64,000 nucleotides of DNA from Ectocarpus siliculosus (taxonomy: Eukaryota; Sar; Phaeophyceae; Ectocarpales; Ectocarpaceae): assembly GCA_000310025.1 (NCBI GenBank), contig FN648581.1, positions 29,988-93,987 of the forward strand. The letters are read 5' to 3'. Position 1 is the stretch's first letter. Each line of letters starts with the position of its first letter. The position numbers were made by a program, and so were the translations under genes. This document shows positions 10,891 through 21,991 of this stretch, in pieces. The notes beneath the pieces are model-generated. The model saw nothing but the letters and a program-made list of their open reading frames with translations, had not been told where the DNA came from and did no database searches.

Positions 10891-13689
10891 CATGACATAT
10901 TCCTGGAAATCTAGGTTATGCAGATTACTTCTGGATATGAAACACAGAACATCAACCACGTCTCCATATTCCGAGTATGACAGACCATACGGAACTTTAC
11001 CTACTACATGACATAGCGACATTGACAATATTTGAACTAGTCATACTGACTACCTAATGCTGAAGCTACGGTAGTGTCAAATAATCCAACAGACTACACT
11101 TGAATTCATATATTTTTCCGGCTGGACAACCCGCAACAAACTCGTCTCCAACACAGATATGTAGATATAAGAGCCCAGGGTACGTTCGCACAATGCATAC
11201 TAAATGAACGCATACACTATTTATTCAATTTGTGCTTTTGTGTGAGTGTGCACGGGGATTCACGAGTGCTATGGATCCAGCCAGACAGGTGGGAAGAGGG
11301 AGTGAGGGATATCGGAATCGGCGAGCCACCTACTTGCATGGCTTTGTTTGGCCCTTCATCGCCCTCGTGGCGGGATAGCTGACTTTGACACCGGCGACCA
11401 GAGGCCGCAGGATGCCAAGACGAATAGCGACCAGGCTAGTGCCATTCCCTTCGTAACCAAGGCAAACAGCAACAGCCAACACGCCGCACGACACTGCTGG
11501 TGTACAGCGACAAGAGGAACTTCTACACGGCGAGCGTGGAGAAGAGAGAGCGACATTCCGGCAGCAGTTGCTGCTTTATCTGGACGGTAGCAAAAGAAGA
11601 ATGAATTGAGGGAACATTGTGTGTTGTGTAGTTGTGTATCCCTATGCACATGTATACATGTCCCCGTTGGGAAAGACGCGAACTAAACATGTGCTGTAGA
11701 TGCATGTACGCGCAGACACCAGCAGTTGGTCCTGCACACCCAATGGCTCTTGGCCTACTGCGTGTAAACGTCTCTTCCTCACCATGTACAGAGCGGAGAT
11801 TATTCCGGAGGCGTCAATAAGCGCCCAGCCTCATAAAAGAGCTTTTTGGAGGGCGGGTGGGCACTTCGGTGTATTAACGGTTTTTGGCTACTTTGAGGGT
11901 TTTTTGTTATATTTGGCGTATTCTTCTAACCCTGTCTCCCCTGGTGTACTGTCGGCAACTTGTCAGGCCGATAAGCGCTCATTGGACGTGCAAACTAAGC
12001 TGAACGTCTAACACTCTCGTTTGGTTTGTTTCTGACACGTTTCCAGATTTTAAATCATTTTCCCGCATTTGCAGTGTGCCCTTGCGTTGCTCCTAGGCAG
12101 TCGTCGCGCTGGTGGCTTGTCGCAAGCTGTTTTTGTATGAACCCGTGACGTCAAACAAACTGACATCCAGATGAAAAGCTCTTGTTCGTTCTTTCGTGTC
12201 TCAGGTTCTGGGAGAGCTTCAGGCGGTTTAGGCTTGGAATACTTTGGGCCGATCCTCTCCACCGAGAGTATTGATTGTTCGCGGACGAGGGGGCAGGAGG
12301 TGGAGGAGGTGACCGCGGGTCGGAAGGGGGTGGAGAGGGTAAACTAAAGATGGAGACTGGGATGTTTTTCTCCTCCGAGCGAAAAAAGCGATGATCCTGT
12401 GCTGACAAGGTATGTCATGTGCCTTGTCCTTTCCAACACTCGTGCCTCTCTTTCTGCCTCTTTCTCTCTGCCTGCGATGATGTTGGATGCTTGCTTGATT
12501 CTTGTCGTGCATCCGTTATGCCCGTGAATCCCTATAATGTACGCCCTTCCTCATGCTAGCGTGTCCGTGGCGACCCCTGATGTTCGAATGTACCTCGCCT
12601 CCCTTCAATTTAGCTCTCCCCCCCATTCCTGCTTGCAAATATTTTTGTTGACAGTGGACATATGTCAGCTATGCCCTCCATTCCTCGACGGCCCACTATT
12701 TGTTACCCTTACACTTCAATCCTATTTTGCTGCTGATCGGTAACCCCCAGGGCGAGTCACAAAGGGTCGAAACTTTGACGGAGGAGGCGGAGAAATATCC
12801 GGCTCGCCGTGACTCACAGTGCTTTTTTAGTCATATGGTGTTATGATATGCTTGTTGCTCTCGCTGGTGCATGAGGGCGCCTGGCGCGGGATGAGAGCCA
12901 GGTGATTTCTTACTGTGTCTGCAAGGGCGTTTGGAATCGGTCGCTGCAGCCTCTTGCTTCGTCCGCGCCGTTTTTTGTCCGTGCGAATTGTGGCTTTTTT
13001 GGGGGAGGGGAGGAGGGCGTTGTTTCGATGGTGTTTGCGAAAGTAGAGAGGTCTATTTCTGTAGTCTCTGCATTGTTTTTGGAGGATACCGCTGTCGCAG
13101 CTGGCTCCGTCTCAGGCAGTGACGTTTTTTCTTGACCAGAGTTAGTTGTAGAATTTGGGGCGGCCAGGGTGGGGGGGGATTCTGTGTTTCGTGTCGGGAC
13201 AGACGGTCGTTTCTATCTGTGCGTTTGGACAACACTGCTGGCGCTACGTGTAGCTGTTGTCTCCGGCTGAGTTGTGTGTCCTCACAACAAACAAGGTAGT
13301 TTATTGCGGGGATTGTGGATCGTCTCCATGAAAGACGTCGCTGACGGTCATGGGCGAGGGCATGCTGTTGTGGGAACCATTCAATACATAGAACGACGTT
13401 CGAAAGGGTATGCATGTACTGTTTCAATTTGAAGTACCTTTATTGGTTCTCGCTTGTATTCGTGCAACGTGGGATGTTGACGACCCTAGGTCGAGATGAT
13501 AAGCCGCGGGCGGGGATGGGTGTAAGCTAGAGGTGGCAACCTGCGTATGATGCACAGGCACGGGATGTCGTTGTTTCAGGGGATTGCTCGGGAATGTACC
13601 GACGGTAAAATTGTAGTGATTCGAACACAGGGGGGAAACAAGCGGCAAACGAGCCGAAAGAGCCTGGACGCAGCAGCGGTAGGTCTTCT

Positions 13690-14345
13690 TGGTGCACAGT
13701 CAACTTTTGCGAACCCAACTTCTGGGCGACCTATAGCGTCCTGGTCTGTATCAATCACCACACAAGACGAATCAGACGCACAGCTCATGGCGGATGCCTT
13801 TGTCATCGCTGTTGGTTCGGTGTGTGACGAGGGAGCATCGATGAACCAAAGTTGCAACACGGGGAAAAAGAACAAAAAATATGCTTGGAGACAGACGCGG
13901 CGGGTCATTTTCCCCGCTTGTCCACCACTTTCGCGCTCACAACTTCTGACCGCCCGTCACCCTCCTGGTCTGTATCAACCACCACACAAGACGGACCATA
14001 CACATAGCTCGTGGCGGATACCTTTGTCATCGCTGTTGTTTCAGTGTGTGGCGAGGGAGCATCCATGAACCAAAGTTGCGGCATGGGCAAAAAAGAGTAA
14101 AAAAAGCTGGTTGTTGGCGCGGTGGGGTTTTTCAAGGTGCTGTTGACTCTCGCCACCTCAGTTGCCGTGCCTCCCACTGCCCTGTGGTCTCGATCAGCCG
14201 CCACACAAGGCGGACCAAGCACCCAGCTCGCGGGGGATAGCTTTACAGTTGCTAATGCTTCGCTCTGTGCGGAGATATCACCGAAAAACCAACTCGGTGC
14301 CAAGGTACTCATTGTGTGACGAACGGCCGTTGCACTTGTTGTTGC
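13690..14345 (-). repeat. About 220-bp tandem repeat, three diverged units, open on the minus strand
   Basis: The phrase CTGGTCTGTATCAA(T/C)CACCA occurs at 13741 and 13964, and a diverged version (CTGTGGTCTCGATCAGCCGC) near 14182, giving a period of about 218-223 bp. Units one and two stay open in the same minus-strand frame and encode related segments: LWFIDAPSSHTEPTAMTKAS and LWFMDAPSPHTETTAMTKVS. The first two frames end at 13576 and 13905. No known family. A repeat protein is possible, but the period is not a multiple of three throughout, which argues for chance. Confidence 0.55.
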
Positions 14346-14490
14346 AGGGTCATTTTTTGTGGCGGATGAGCAAAAAGGATCGACCAGCACCGTAACAAGT
14401 GGGTCATCTTTTTGCTAGATTATTTTTTGGCTCGTCCCTTTTTGAGAAAAGGGACAGCCCAAAAAAGGACAGCTTAACAAGTGGCCTTAT

Positions 14491-14904
14491 AGTAGCTCAA
14501 AAAGAACTTGAAACGTTTTATTTTGCGGCGGAATTAGGGATTTTTGAAAAAATGAAACACAGCAGTAGCACACATTACTGTTGCGCAGCACCGTGTAAAG
14601 AGCGACAGCATGGCCTCCAGCCGTTTGCCCGCAGCCACAGACCAGTGGGAGAAGACGTCCATGCCCGTGTGCTATCCAGAGAAGAACACTGGCTTAGAGT
14701 AGCTCAAAAAGAACTTGAATCGTTTTATTTTGCGGCGGAATTAGGGATTTTTGAAAAAATGAAACACAGCAGTAGCACACATTACTGTTGCGCAGCACCG
14801 TGTAAAGAGCGACAGCATGGCCTCCAGCCGCTTGCCCGCAGCCACAGACCAGTGGGAGAAGACGTCCACCCCCGTGTGCTATCCAGAGAAGAACACTGGC
14901 AAGT
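14491..14904 (+). repeat. 207-bp perfect-length tandem duplication (two units)
   Basis: AGTAGCTCAAAAAGAACTTG begins at 14491 and again at 14698, and the sequence stays nearly identical for the whole 207 bp; about four differences were seen. The unit contains an upstream A/T-rich stretch, GAAACACAGCAGTAGCACAC, and the ATG that opens the reading frame below, so it appears to duplicate a promoter/leader and first coding exon. Near identity points to a recent event. Confidence 0.85.
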
Positions 14905-15224
14905 GGCGGTTGTTCCTCAACTTCACAAAGCGGAAGGGGGACAAGGCGAAAAGACAGCAGAGCTCACGGTTTGCTTCTCGAGAGGCAGCGCTTGCCGGCA
15001 TCTTGGACTTCAGGACAGGCTGGGAGTACAGTCATCGCGGTAGGCTCTACAAACGCACGATGACAGATCCAGTCCCGTCCCCAGCAGCTGTGGCGGCAGC
15101 TACTACGGACACAATAATGTTTCTCAAAATTTCAAATCGGTGCTGTTCGTGGCGGCAGACTGCGGACATCGCGAGTGGTCGCGAGCGCGCTGCGTGCGTA
15201 CATGTACACTACAGCAGGCTTTGA
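14817..15224 (+). CDS. Hypothetical basic protein, 135 aa, start region duplicated upstream
   Basis: The frame opens at ATG 14817 (MASSRLPAATDQWEKTS). Its best conserved-looking part is KWRLFLNFTKRKGDKAKRQQ followed by SSRFASREAALAGILDFRTG and WEYSHRGRLYKRT, to about residue 80. Beyond residue 95 the sequence looks intronic. The same ATG and 28 codons occur 207 bp upstream (ATG at 14610) but run into a stop after CYPEKNTG. I do not recognise the family. The aromatic/basic spacing resembles a small DNA- or RNA-binding module, but that is only an impression. It may be the 5' exon of a longer gene. Confidence 0.35.
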   Translation: MASSRLPAATDQWEKTSTPVCYPEKNTGKWRLFLNFTKRKGDKAKRQQSSRFASREAALAGILDFRTGWEYSHRGRLYKRTMTDPVPSPAAVAAATTDTIMFLKISNRCCSWRQTADIASGRERAACVHVHYSRL

Positions 15225-15935
15225 TGGGCGCTGCACTCACTCTCGTTGGTGTCTACTGTAAGCAATATCTTTGGAAGCTTGCAACGAGTGCCACCTCTTG
15301 TGAGAGGTTGCTGGTGTGCAAACCTCGTTTTTTTCTTTAATTTCGCAACGGCTTTTCTTTCGAACATCCACAAACAAACCGCGTTCGCCGTGCTGCTGCA
15401 TGCTGCTACTGCTGCTGCGGCAGCGGCAGCGGCGGCCAGTATCTGTACGTGAGGATACTACTTGTAGCTCTCAAAAATTTTTACTGTCGCGATAATTTTG
15501 TTTCCCATTTGTAGCATTTTCCATATTTTTCGGTTCAAAGTGCACCGGGTGCAACGAGCTAAGCTGACACAACATTCTCATGTACAAGACTGCACGTGTC
15601 ATGTGCTGGCTCGCCGGTGCCGATGTTGTACTCACCGGTGCTGCAAGCGCTGTTTGAACGCACCATTCACACCTTTATGCACTCCTCAGCTGCTGTACAT
15701 TCAAAGCTCTATGCCTACTACTGTGTGGGCGCAGCCCCCGTGGGGCCTTGCAGATGCTCGTCACAAGTGTAAACAGGGGAGCAAATTTCCACATGCACGT
15801 GCTTCGCCATCATCACATATTGACAGTACCGGACAGTACCGGACCCAGGCGACACTACAGCAGTAGATGTGGTGATATGGTTTTGTTTGCATATACTCTG
15901 CTGCAGTGATGTCCTGCTGCGGGCCAGAAACACTC

Positions 15936-16130
15936 TGTTTGGGGTGCTCAGCAGGATACTGATCTGCGGGACCTCCGGGGGTTACGTGGATGATGTTTGT
16001 GTATGATGGATGGACATGATACATGCGGGGCCCCTCGTGCCTCCGCCGTGCATGCCACTCTCTAATCAACCAAGGTCCTGAGTTAACCTTCTTTCTCTTT
16101 CGGCCTCTGACCGGCTACCGCACCCAAACA
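15936..16130 (+). repeat. 5' LTR of the copia element
   Basis: Starts TGTTTGGGGTGCTCAGCAGG and ends GCTACCGCACCCAAACA, so its ends form the inverted repeat TGTTTGGG/CCCAAACA. It is 195 bp, 4 bp longer than the 3' LTR because of an extra copy of four bases within GTATGATGGATGGACATG. The following internal bases CAATATATTGGGCC do not match a tRNA primer site I can name. Confidence 0.95.
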
Positions 16131-16137
16131 CAATATA

Positions 16138-16941
16138 TTGGGCCTAGTTGCTACTGGCGGGGCTCCATCTGGATCGGTGGGGCCGACGGGGCCAGGTGGG
16201 GTGAGTCACGGTGGTGGTACTGGTGTGCCGGGTTTGCCTTTGGGAGGTACCATTGTCAGAACTCCTGTGCCTAGACTCCCGTCAAATTGCACCGTCGACG
16301 CTTTTCTTAGTTGGCGGAGACGGTTCCGGGTCTACGTGGACAACCATGATCTCCTGCATACCATCGCCGGCAGAGCTGAAGTTCCCGGTGTGAGTTGTCA
16401 AGACGTCGGATACCTGACTCGCCAGTTCGGCTCAAAGTTTGTTGGTGAGCACAAGAGGATGTGGGGTTTTATCTTGGAGGTAGCGGTGGGGGCCCCGTTT
16501 GAGAACACCCTGTACTCTTGCCATTCCGTGGCCGATGCGTGGAGGATGATGGAGGATTGGTTTTTGCCGAACCACCTAGCCGATTGTCAGCTTCTTGTCG
16601 CCGAGCTTGACAACATCACAATGAAGGATGGTGAAGACCCCAAGGTGTTCTTCTCGCGCGTTGCACAGCTTCAGACCAAACTGCGGGCTGTGGGCATTGT
16701 CGAGAGTGAGCTAGAGGTTGTGCAGATTCTCATCCGCCAACTCCCTGCACGCTATGATGTTGAGAAGCGCAGTATCCTTTCCAAGCGTCATCTAACCCGC
16801 GCTGAGCTGCAGGACGTCGTGCGTGGTCGGTATGCTACGCTCAAGGCTAGCAAGATGAGGTCGGCGGCTCGGACGCCGGCGGTTTCCGCCAACCCGCACG
16901 GCGGCAACGGGGGGGGGTGGAGGCCAACGGCGGAATGGTAA
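16138..16941 (+). CDS. gag: copia Gag, capsid region
   Basis: Encodes the structural protein that packages element RNA. After a Gly/Pro-rich head comes the copia capsid-type region: FLSWRRRFRVYVDNHDLLHT, then DAWRMMEDWF, VFFSRVAQLQTKLRAVG and ILIRQLPARYDVEKRSIL. The frame ends at TAA 16941 just after a G-run at 16911-16917, where a one-base indel breaks the Gly/Asn-rich stretch. No in-frame ATG exists between the TGA at 16108 and the Met in HKRMWGF (about 16459). The start is therefore lost or non-AUG. Confidence 0.85.
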   Translation: MGLVATGGAPSGSVGPTGPGGVSHGGGTGVPGLPLGGTIVRTPVPRLPSNCTVDAFLSWRRRFRVYVDNHDLLHTIAGRAEVPGVSCQDVGYLTRQFGSKFVGEHKRMWGFILEVAVGAPFENTLYSCHSVADAWRMMEDWFLPNHLADCQLLVAELDNITMKDGEDPKVFFSRVAQLQTKLRAVGIVESELEVVQILIRQLPARYDVEKRSILSKRHLTRAELQDVVRGRYATLKASKMRSAARTPAVSANPHGGNGGGWRPTAEW

Positions 16942-17830
16942 CAGCGGCGACGGCCGTGGGCAATATTGGTCCTCTGGGAGAGCAGTTGCCCAACAGCAGC
17001 AGCAACCGCGGCAACAGCAACAGCCGCAGTCGCAGATGCAACAGTACCGACAGCCGCAGCAGCTGCAGCGGCAAATGCAACAGCCGTACCAACAACCGCA
17101 GCACCAGATGCAACAGCAACAGCCGTACCAACAGCAGTCGCAGATGCAGCCGTACCGGCAGCCGCAACAGCAGCGGGATCTACGATTGCGGTAGTAACAC
17201 CGTGTACTACCAGCCGGAGTCACCACCTCCGCCCGGCGCGCCGATGGGTACAGTGCACCGATGCATGCGGTGTGGGGGGCACGGCCACCACGCCCGGCAT
17301 TGCGCCGCCCCCCGCAGGTTCGAAGGTACGTGCGGCGCCTGCGGTCAATACGGCCACATGTGGCGCAATTGTGCCAAAAGTAACCGGCACCCACCTCAAC
17401 GTCGTCACTTCGGCTGGTGCTGTCGATCCGGAGTACGCGTACGCCACCACGGATGCATCGGCCGCCCCATATCGTGATATCCCGGCGGCCGATGGGATGT
17501 ACTACAGTGACGCCATGATGGCCGGTGGCGGTGGTGGCGGCGGCAGCGGCGGTGATGGCAGCGGTAGTGGGGGCGGCGTTGGCAATGGGGCGATCGTCCA
17601 GCAGCAGGTTGTGACACCGGTCGAGCCCTTCTTTGAGTTTGTCGACATTTTCCACGGCGGCGGTGGCCTGGACGGTGGCGATGACGGATTGCAGCCCAAC
17701 GGTACCATGGCGACAAGTGACTCGGCGGGTGCGGTTCCTGAGGCGCTGGGCGGGGACGGCGAGGTTACTTCTGGTGGCGGTCTCTTCGCGATGCACCTTG
17801 TCTGTTCCGTCTCCTCATCCCCCCCTGCGC
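16942..17830 (+). pseudogene. gag: copia Gag C-terminus: Gln-rich linker and two zinc knuckles, frameshifted
   Basis: Downstream of the capsid the protein continues in three successive frames. A Gln-rich stretch (many CAG/CAA codons, 16990-17170) is followed by two CCHC nucleic-acid-binding knuckles: CMRCGGHGHHARHC and CGACGQYGHMWRNC (17260-17380). Then comes a Gly-rich linker with EYAYATTDASAAPYRDIPAA. At least three frame changes are needed to connect the parts, at about 17170, 17385 and 17800. CAG repeats and G runs here make both real indels and assembly errors plausible. Confidence 0.8.
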
Positions 17831-19340
17831 GCGAAATATCCAACCTTTCCCGCATCGCCCGGGTTCCACAGTCTTCCTCGGAGACTCTGGCGCCGTGGTC
17901 CACGTGGTCCCTTCCGGGGAAAACGTGTACAACAGGCGTCCACCCCGCCCGGAGGAGCGGCTACTCATGCTTGGCGACGGCAAGCTTATCCCGATAGAGT
18001 TCTTCGGTGATTTGGATATGATTTTCCATTGCCATGAGGATGTGCGTGTTACGCTGAAGAACGTTGGCGTGGTACCGGACTTGGCGCTAGATGTTCTGTC
18101 GCTGAACCAGATCCAGGAACGTCATGAGATCAAGCTCAACCGGCATGGGGCATCGATTTGGGGGGGGCTAGTGCAATTCACCAAATTCCCGCACGGGAAT
18201 TACATCCAGGGGACTCGCGTCGATCCCCTACCCCACCACGTCAAATCCCCCGCGATGGTCGCGGCGATGCTACGGCCTGGCCTGCAGTCTAGTATCAACT
18301 ACAACGATCTTCACTGCTCCCTCGGCCATGCCAACTCCAAGACCGTGTACGAGACCGCTAAGCAGATAGGCATCAAGGTGACCGGCACTCCGGAGTACTG
18401 TGATGGATGTGCGGAGTCGAAGGCGATCCAGCGCTCGGTCCCCAAGGTCATCTCCCCTTCCCGCCGGACGACGCGGCCTCTTGAACGTGTCGCCATGGAC
18501 CTAGCCGGTCCTTTCGGCTCATCAAGCGGTGGTGCCAAGTACTTGATGCAGATCTTGGACCATCACACCAACTACGGGTGGACTTTCTTCATGCGGGAGA
18601 AGAGCGGTGCAAACGTCGTGGGCGCGTTCCGTGCGTGGTACGCCTCCATCAAGGCTCTCTTGGCTACTCACGGGGAGCTGGGCTGTGTTTTGACCGACAA
18701 CGGTACCGAGTGGGTCAACGAGGAGTTTCTGGGACTGCTGGCGGAACTGAACGTTACGAGGGAGCTCACGGCGGAAAACGGGCCCAAGAGCAACGGTCGT
18801 GTGGAGCGGTGAATCGCGCTAGTGATGGAGGGAGGCAAGGCTGGGTTTCTGGAATACCCCAAGCTATTCCCCGGAGTTCCGTACCCGACCAAGGCGCTGT
18901 CCTTCCGGGCCATCTGGCCCGAGGCTTTCGCGTGGATGAACGATTCTTTGAACAACGCTGCTGACGTGAGCAAGGAAGACAAGAGATGCTCGGAGGTAAA
19001 GCTGTACGGCAAGAGGAGGATCAGGGTGGCGCTGCCGTTCATGATGCCTGACTTCCGCCACCGTCACCGCCCGTCCAAGATGCACAGCAAGGGGGAGCGG
19101 TGCTTCTACCTGAACTTAGGCCACGATCATTCGTCGGCGACGCACAAAATTCTCACCCAGGCTGGGGTGCCCACGTACTCCGAACACTGTACCTTTGGCT
19201 TCAGCAGCAAGGGATTTCGGGGGGATGGACGTTCTTGGGGGTCGGTAGGGGGAACGGCCGGGGTCCCCACGGTGGCGGCAGGAGCGGCGGCATCGGCAGC
19301 GGGATGGGCGGGTGCCGGGGACGTTTACGCTTCCAGCCAT
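17823..19340 (+). pseudogene. pol: copia protease and integrase, interrupted by TGA
   Basis: The aspartic protease active site reads VFLGDSGAVVHVVPSGENVY (17870-17930). The GAG-pre-integrase zinc region follows, LHCSLGHAN ... CDGCAESKA (18310-18420), then the integrase core with the first Asp in RVAMDLAGPFG, the second in CVLTDNGTEWVNEEF and Glu in NGRVER. The frame hits TGA at 18810-18812 directly after RVER; the next codons (IALVMEGGKAGFLEYPK) continue in the same frame, so this is a single nonsense change consistent with CGA to TGA. The frame continues as FRAIWPEAFAWMNDSL ... CFYLNLGHDHSSATHKILT to a shift near 19200-19330. Confidence 0.9.
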
Positions 19341-20943
19341 GGAGGACGAGATCAAACGGTCCATTGCCGAGCATCCTTCGCCGATCGTTGCTGAGCCAGA
19401 CTTGCCGACGGGGCCGGCGTACGACCAGGAGACGCCTGAGACATACGCGGCGGCGCACGCGGGGCCACACCACCACATCTAAACCCACGCCGAACACAAG
19501 GAGTTTTGCGGGCTGAACGCAGTGGGCACCTGTCAGGAGGTCGGGGCGGAATAGCAACGAGGAACGAACGTCATCTCCTCCAAGTGGGTGTGTTCATGGA
19601 AGGTACACGAGTTTGGGCAGCGTGTGCGTCCTAAAGCTAGGTTGGTGGCCCGTGGGTTTGCGCAGCGTGAGGGTGTTGACTTCTTTGAGACTTTCTCCCC
19701 TTGCCCTTCCATCACGAGCATTCGTTTGTTAGCCGCTATTGCCTGTGTGCTGGGTTGGGATAAGTGCCATTTCGATGCCGAGCAAGCCTTTGCCCAATCG
19801 GAACTGGATGAGGTTGTGTACATTCGTCTACCCCCTGGGTGCGGCGCGCTTTCGGGTAAGGTCGTTCGGTTGAGACGGGAGTCTTTACGGTCTGAAGCAG
19901 GCGTCCCGCACATGGCATCACCACTCTATGCGTGACATGAAGCGTCTCGGTTTCGAGTCTTGTGCTGCCGATGCGTGTGTGATGCGTCTGATCGAGAGCG
20001 GTGTAGTCACCATGGTGGTTGTGATCCACGTAGACGACATCTTTTCTATCGGACGTAAGAGCAGGTGCGACCAGTTTGGTGTAGATCTCAACCGGTATGT
20101 GCCCATCTCCAACCTTGGGGAACTGCGCTGGTATGCGGGTTGCCGGTTTTCTCGTGACACGGCGTTGGGGACGGTGACTATTTCGCAGCAGGCTGTAGCG
20201 GAGAAGATCGTCGCCAAGTTCGGTGTGACGACGAACAAAGAGACACCCATGGTCGTTAGTTTGAAGCTTGAGCAGTATGACGCCGACGAGCCCGATGTTG
20301 ACGCACCTTTCCGGTCGCTGGTGAGACACTTGATGTGGCTGGCGAATCAGACTCGCCCAGATATTCTCAACGCGGTACGTGCCGTTGCGAGGTATTCGCA
20401 CGCGCCGAAGCGATTGCACTGGCAAGCGGCTTTGCATGTCTTGATGTATGTTAGATCCACGAGCGAGTATAGTATTACTTTTCAGAGGGGCATGGTAGGA
20501 GGAGACCACATGGAACTTTTTGTCGATGTGGACTTCGCCAGCAAGGCAACCGGCCGGCGGTCTGTTTCTGTGATGTATCTGTGTAGGACGCAGAAGAGCG
20601 TCACCCTGTCCTCGACGGAAGCGGAGTACGTGGCGATGTCGGAGGGGCTGAAGGAGGCTATTTTTCTGCGGTATCTCTGGAGTTTATCTTTCCGGACCGT
20701 GATGTGGGGTGCACTCCGGTGTGGGAGGACAATGTAGGCGCTATTCACTTGGCAAGTAACCCGGCTACGACCCCTAACTCGAAGCACATCGACATTCGCC
20801 ACCATTTCATCCGTGAGCGTGTCGCGGGGGGCGAGTTCAAGGTAGTCCACGTACGTTCGGACCTACAACACGCGGATTTCCTGACCAAACCGCTCCCCAA
20901 GGAGGCTTTTTGCGCGCATCGCGACTTTGTGATGAATATTCGT
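19338..20943 (+). pseudogene. pol: copia reverse transcriptase and RNase H, frameshifted
   Basis: The reverse transcriptase opens with KARLVARGFAQREGVDFFETFSP (19630-19700) and passes LLAAIACVLGWDKCHFDAEQ. Near 19880 a one-base indel separates it from SLYGLKQASRTWHHHSMRDM, after which it continues to the catalytic VVIHVDDIFSIG (about 20030). RNase H follows with VTLSSTEAEYVAMSEGLKEA (20600-20650). A second indel near 20680 shifts to FIFPDRDVGCTPVWEDNVGA and KHIDIRHHFIRER, ending in LTKPLPKEAF and a stop at 20943-20945. Two further stop codons lie in the linker before 19600. Copia-type by domain order and motifs. Confidence 0.9.
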
Positions 20944-20949
20944 TGATTT

Positions 20950-21800
20950 TGTTCTTTGTGTTTTCAGCCGGGGGGCGCTTTCGTACGTGATGTGTTTTAT
21001 TTGTGAATATATACTGGCCGTTGATTTGCTGTTGTTATGTTTCTGCTCTCTGGTACGTACGATGGATGAGGTAGTTCTGCACAAGAATCATGGGGGGGGG
21101 GGGTATTGGTATTGTTTCATGATACTAGTCGCAGGTGTTTTATTTGTTTTGGACTTGGTTTCATGTTGCGGATGAATGTTACAGCAGGGGGGCTGCTGGA
21201 TTGTTGATTGGATGCTTTGGATTCGTTTGTTTCTTCCATGGTTGTTTTGGATTTGTTTGTTTGGTTCCTTCGTGTTTGGGATGGATGTTACAGCAGGGGG
21301 GCTGTTGGACTGGTAGATTTGTCAAGGTATTGGGTATTGGAGGAAAGATTTGGCATGTTCTCGTAAGTCATGGTTGAAGCCTTTGTGCTTCCGAAGATTA
21401 ATTTGAGCTGATCAATGAGTTGAAACATGAATGTTAATCTGAGGAATTTGTTCTGAGTTAAGTCAGGACGTTGGACACGTTTTCTCGGAGTTACCCGTCC
21501 CCTTTCTGACGTGATTCTGATGTAAATGTGTATCTTTGCTGGGTATTCTTCCAAGAGTGACTGTCTGTGTTTTGACTGCTTGAGAATTTGGTAAAGCATT
21601 TTTCTCAAGAGGGTGAATTGTTTGTTGACAGACCTTTTAGGGGATAGTAATTTGATATCACAAGACTTTGAAAGCTTTGTACGGCATTGTTATGTTGACA
21701 GAGTTGTTTGAAGTGGAATGGTGGATGATTTATCTGCCGTTTTACCTGGCAGTTCGTGAGGTAGATGTCGTAGATCGTATCTCGTACAGAGCAGGGGGGC
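20950..21800 (+). other. Non-coding 3' part of the copia element
   Basis: About 850 bp between RNase H and the 3' LTR with no coding content. It is T/G-rich and contains an imperfect direct repeat of about 108 bp spacing (21170-21210 and 21277-21317), each with TTACAGCAGGGGGGCTG, which also resembles the true polypurine tract at 21788-21800. GGATTCGTTTGTTTCTTCCA/GGATTTGTTTGTTTGGTTCC is also repeated. Confidence 0.7.
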
Positions 21801-21991
21801 TGTTTGGGGTGCTCAGCAGGATACTGATCTACGGGACCGCCGGGGGTTACGTGGATGATGTTTGTGTATGATGGACATGATACATGCGGGGCCCCTCGTG
21901 CCTCCGCCGTGCATGCCAATCTCTAATCAACCAAGGTCTTGAGCCAACCTTCTTTCTCTTTCGGCCTCTGACGGGCTACCGCACCCAAACA
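21801..21991 (+). repeat. 3' LTR of the copia element
   Basis: 191 bp with the same ends as the 5' LTR, followed by CACTC, the target duplication. Preceded by AGAGCAGGGGGGC, the likely polypurine tract. Two upstream sequences, near 21181 and 21290, carry the same TTACAGCAGGGGGGCTG, so the tract and its flank have been duplicated inside the element. Confidence 0.95.

Larger units (their letters stand above)
7760..13600. other. Long stretch without a supportable gene
   Basis: Open frames here are short and overlap on both strands. A few minus-strand stretches read like protein, for example GLDFITPWVSLDQVAITPFV near 9650-9560 and NDLYYLYEGHRYTTGQSEID near 9175-9110. They are isolated by stops and no family is recognised, so no CDS is called. 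They could be exons of a gene with many introns. The clear structures are two hairpin features listed separately. From 10.9 to 13.6 kb nothing was identified. Confidence 0.5.

Noticed and set aside
16792-17796. 334-codon minus-strand frame and other long frames through the CAG-rich region
   Set aside because: Produced by repeat composition (no stops in CTG/GCC-type repeats) opposite the copia gag linker.
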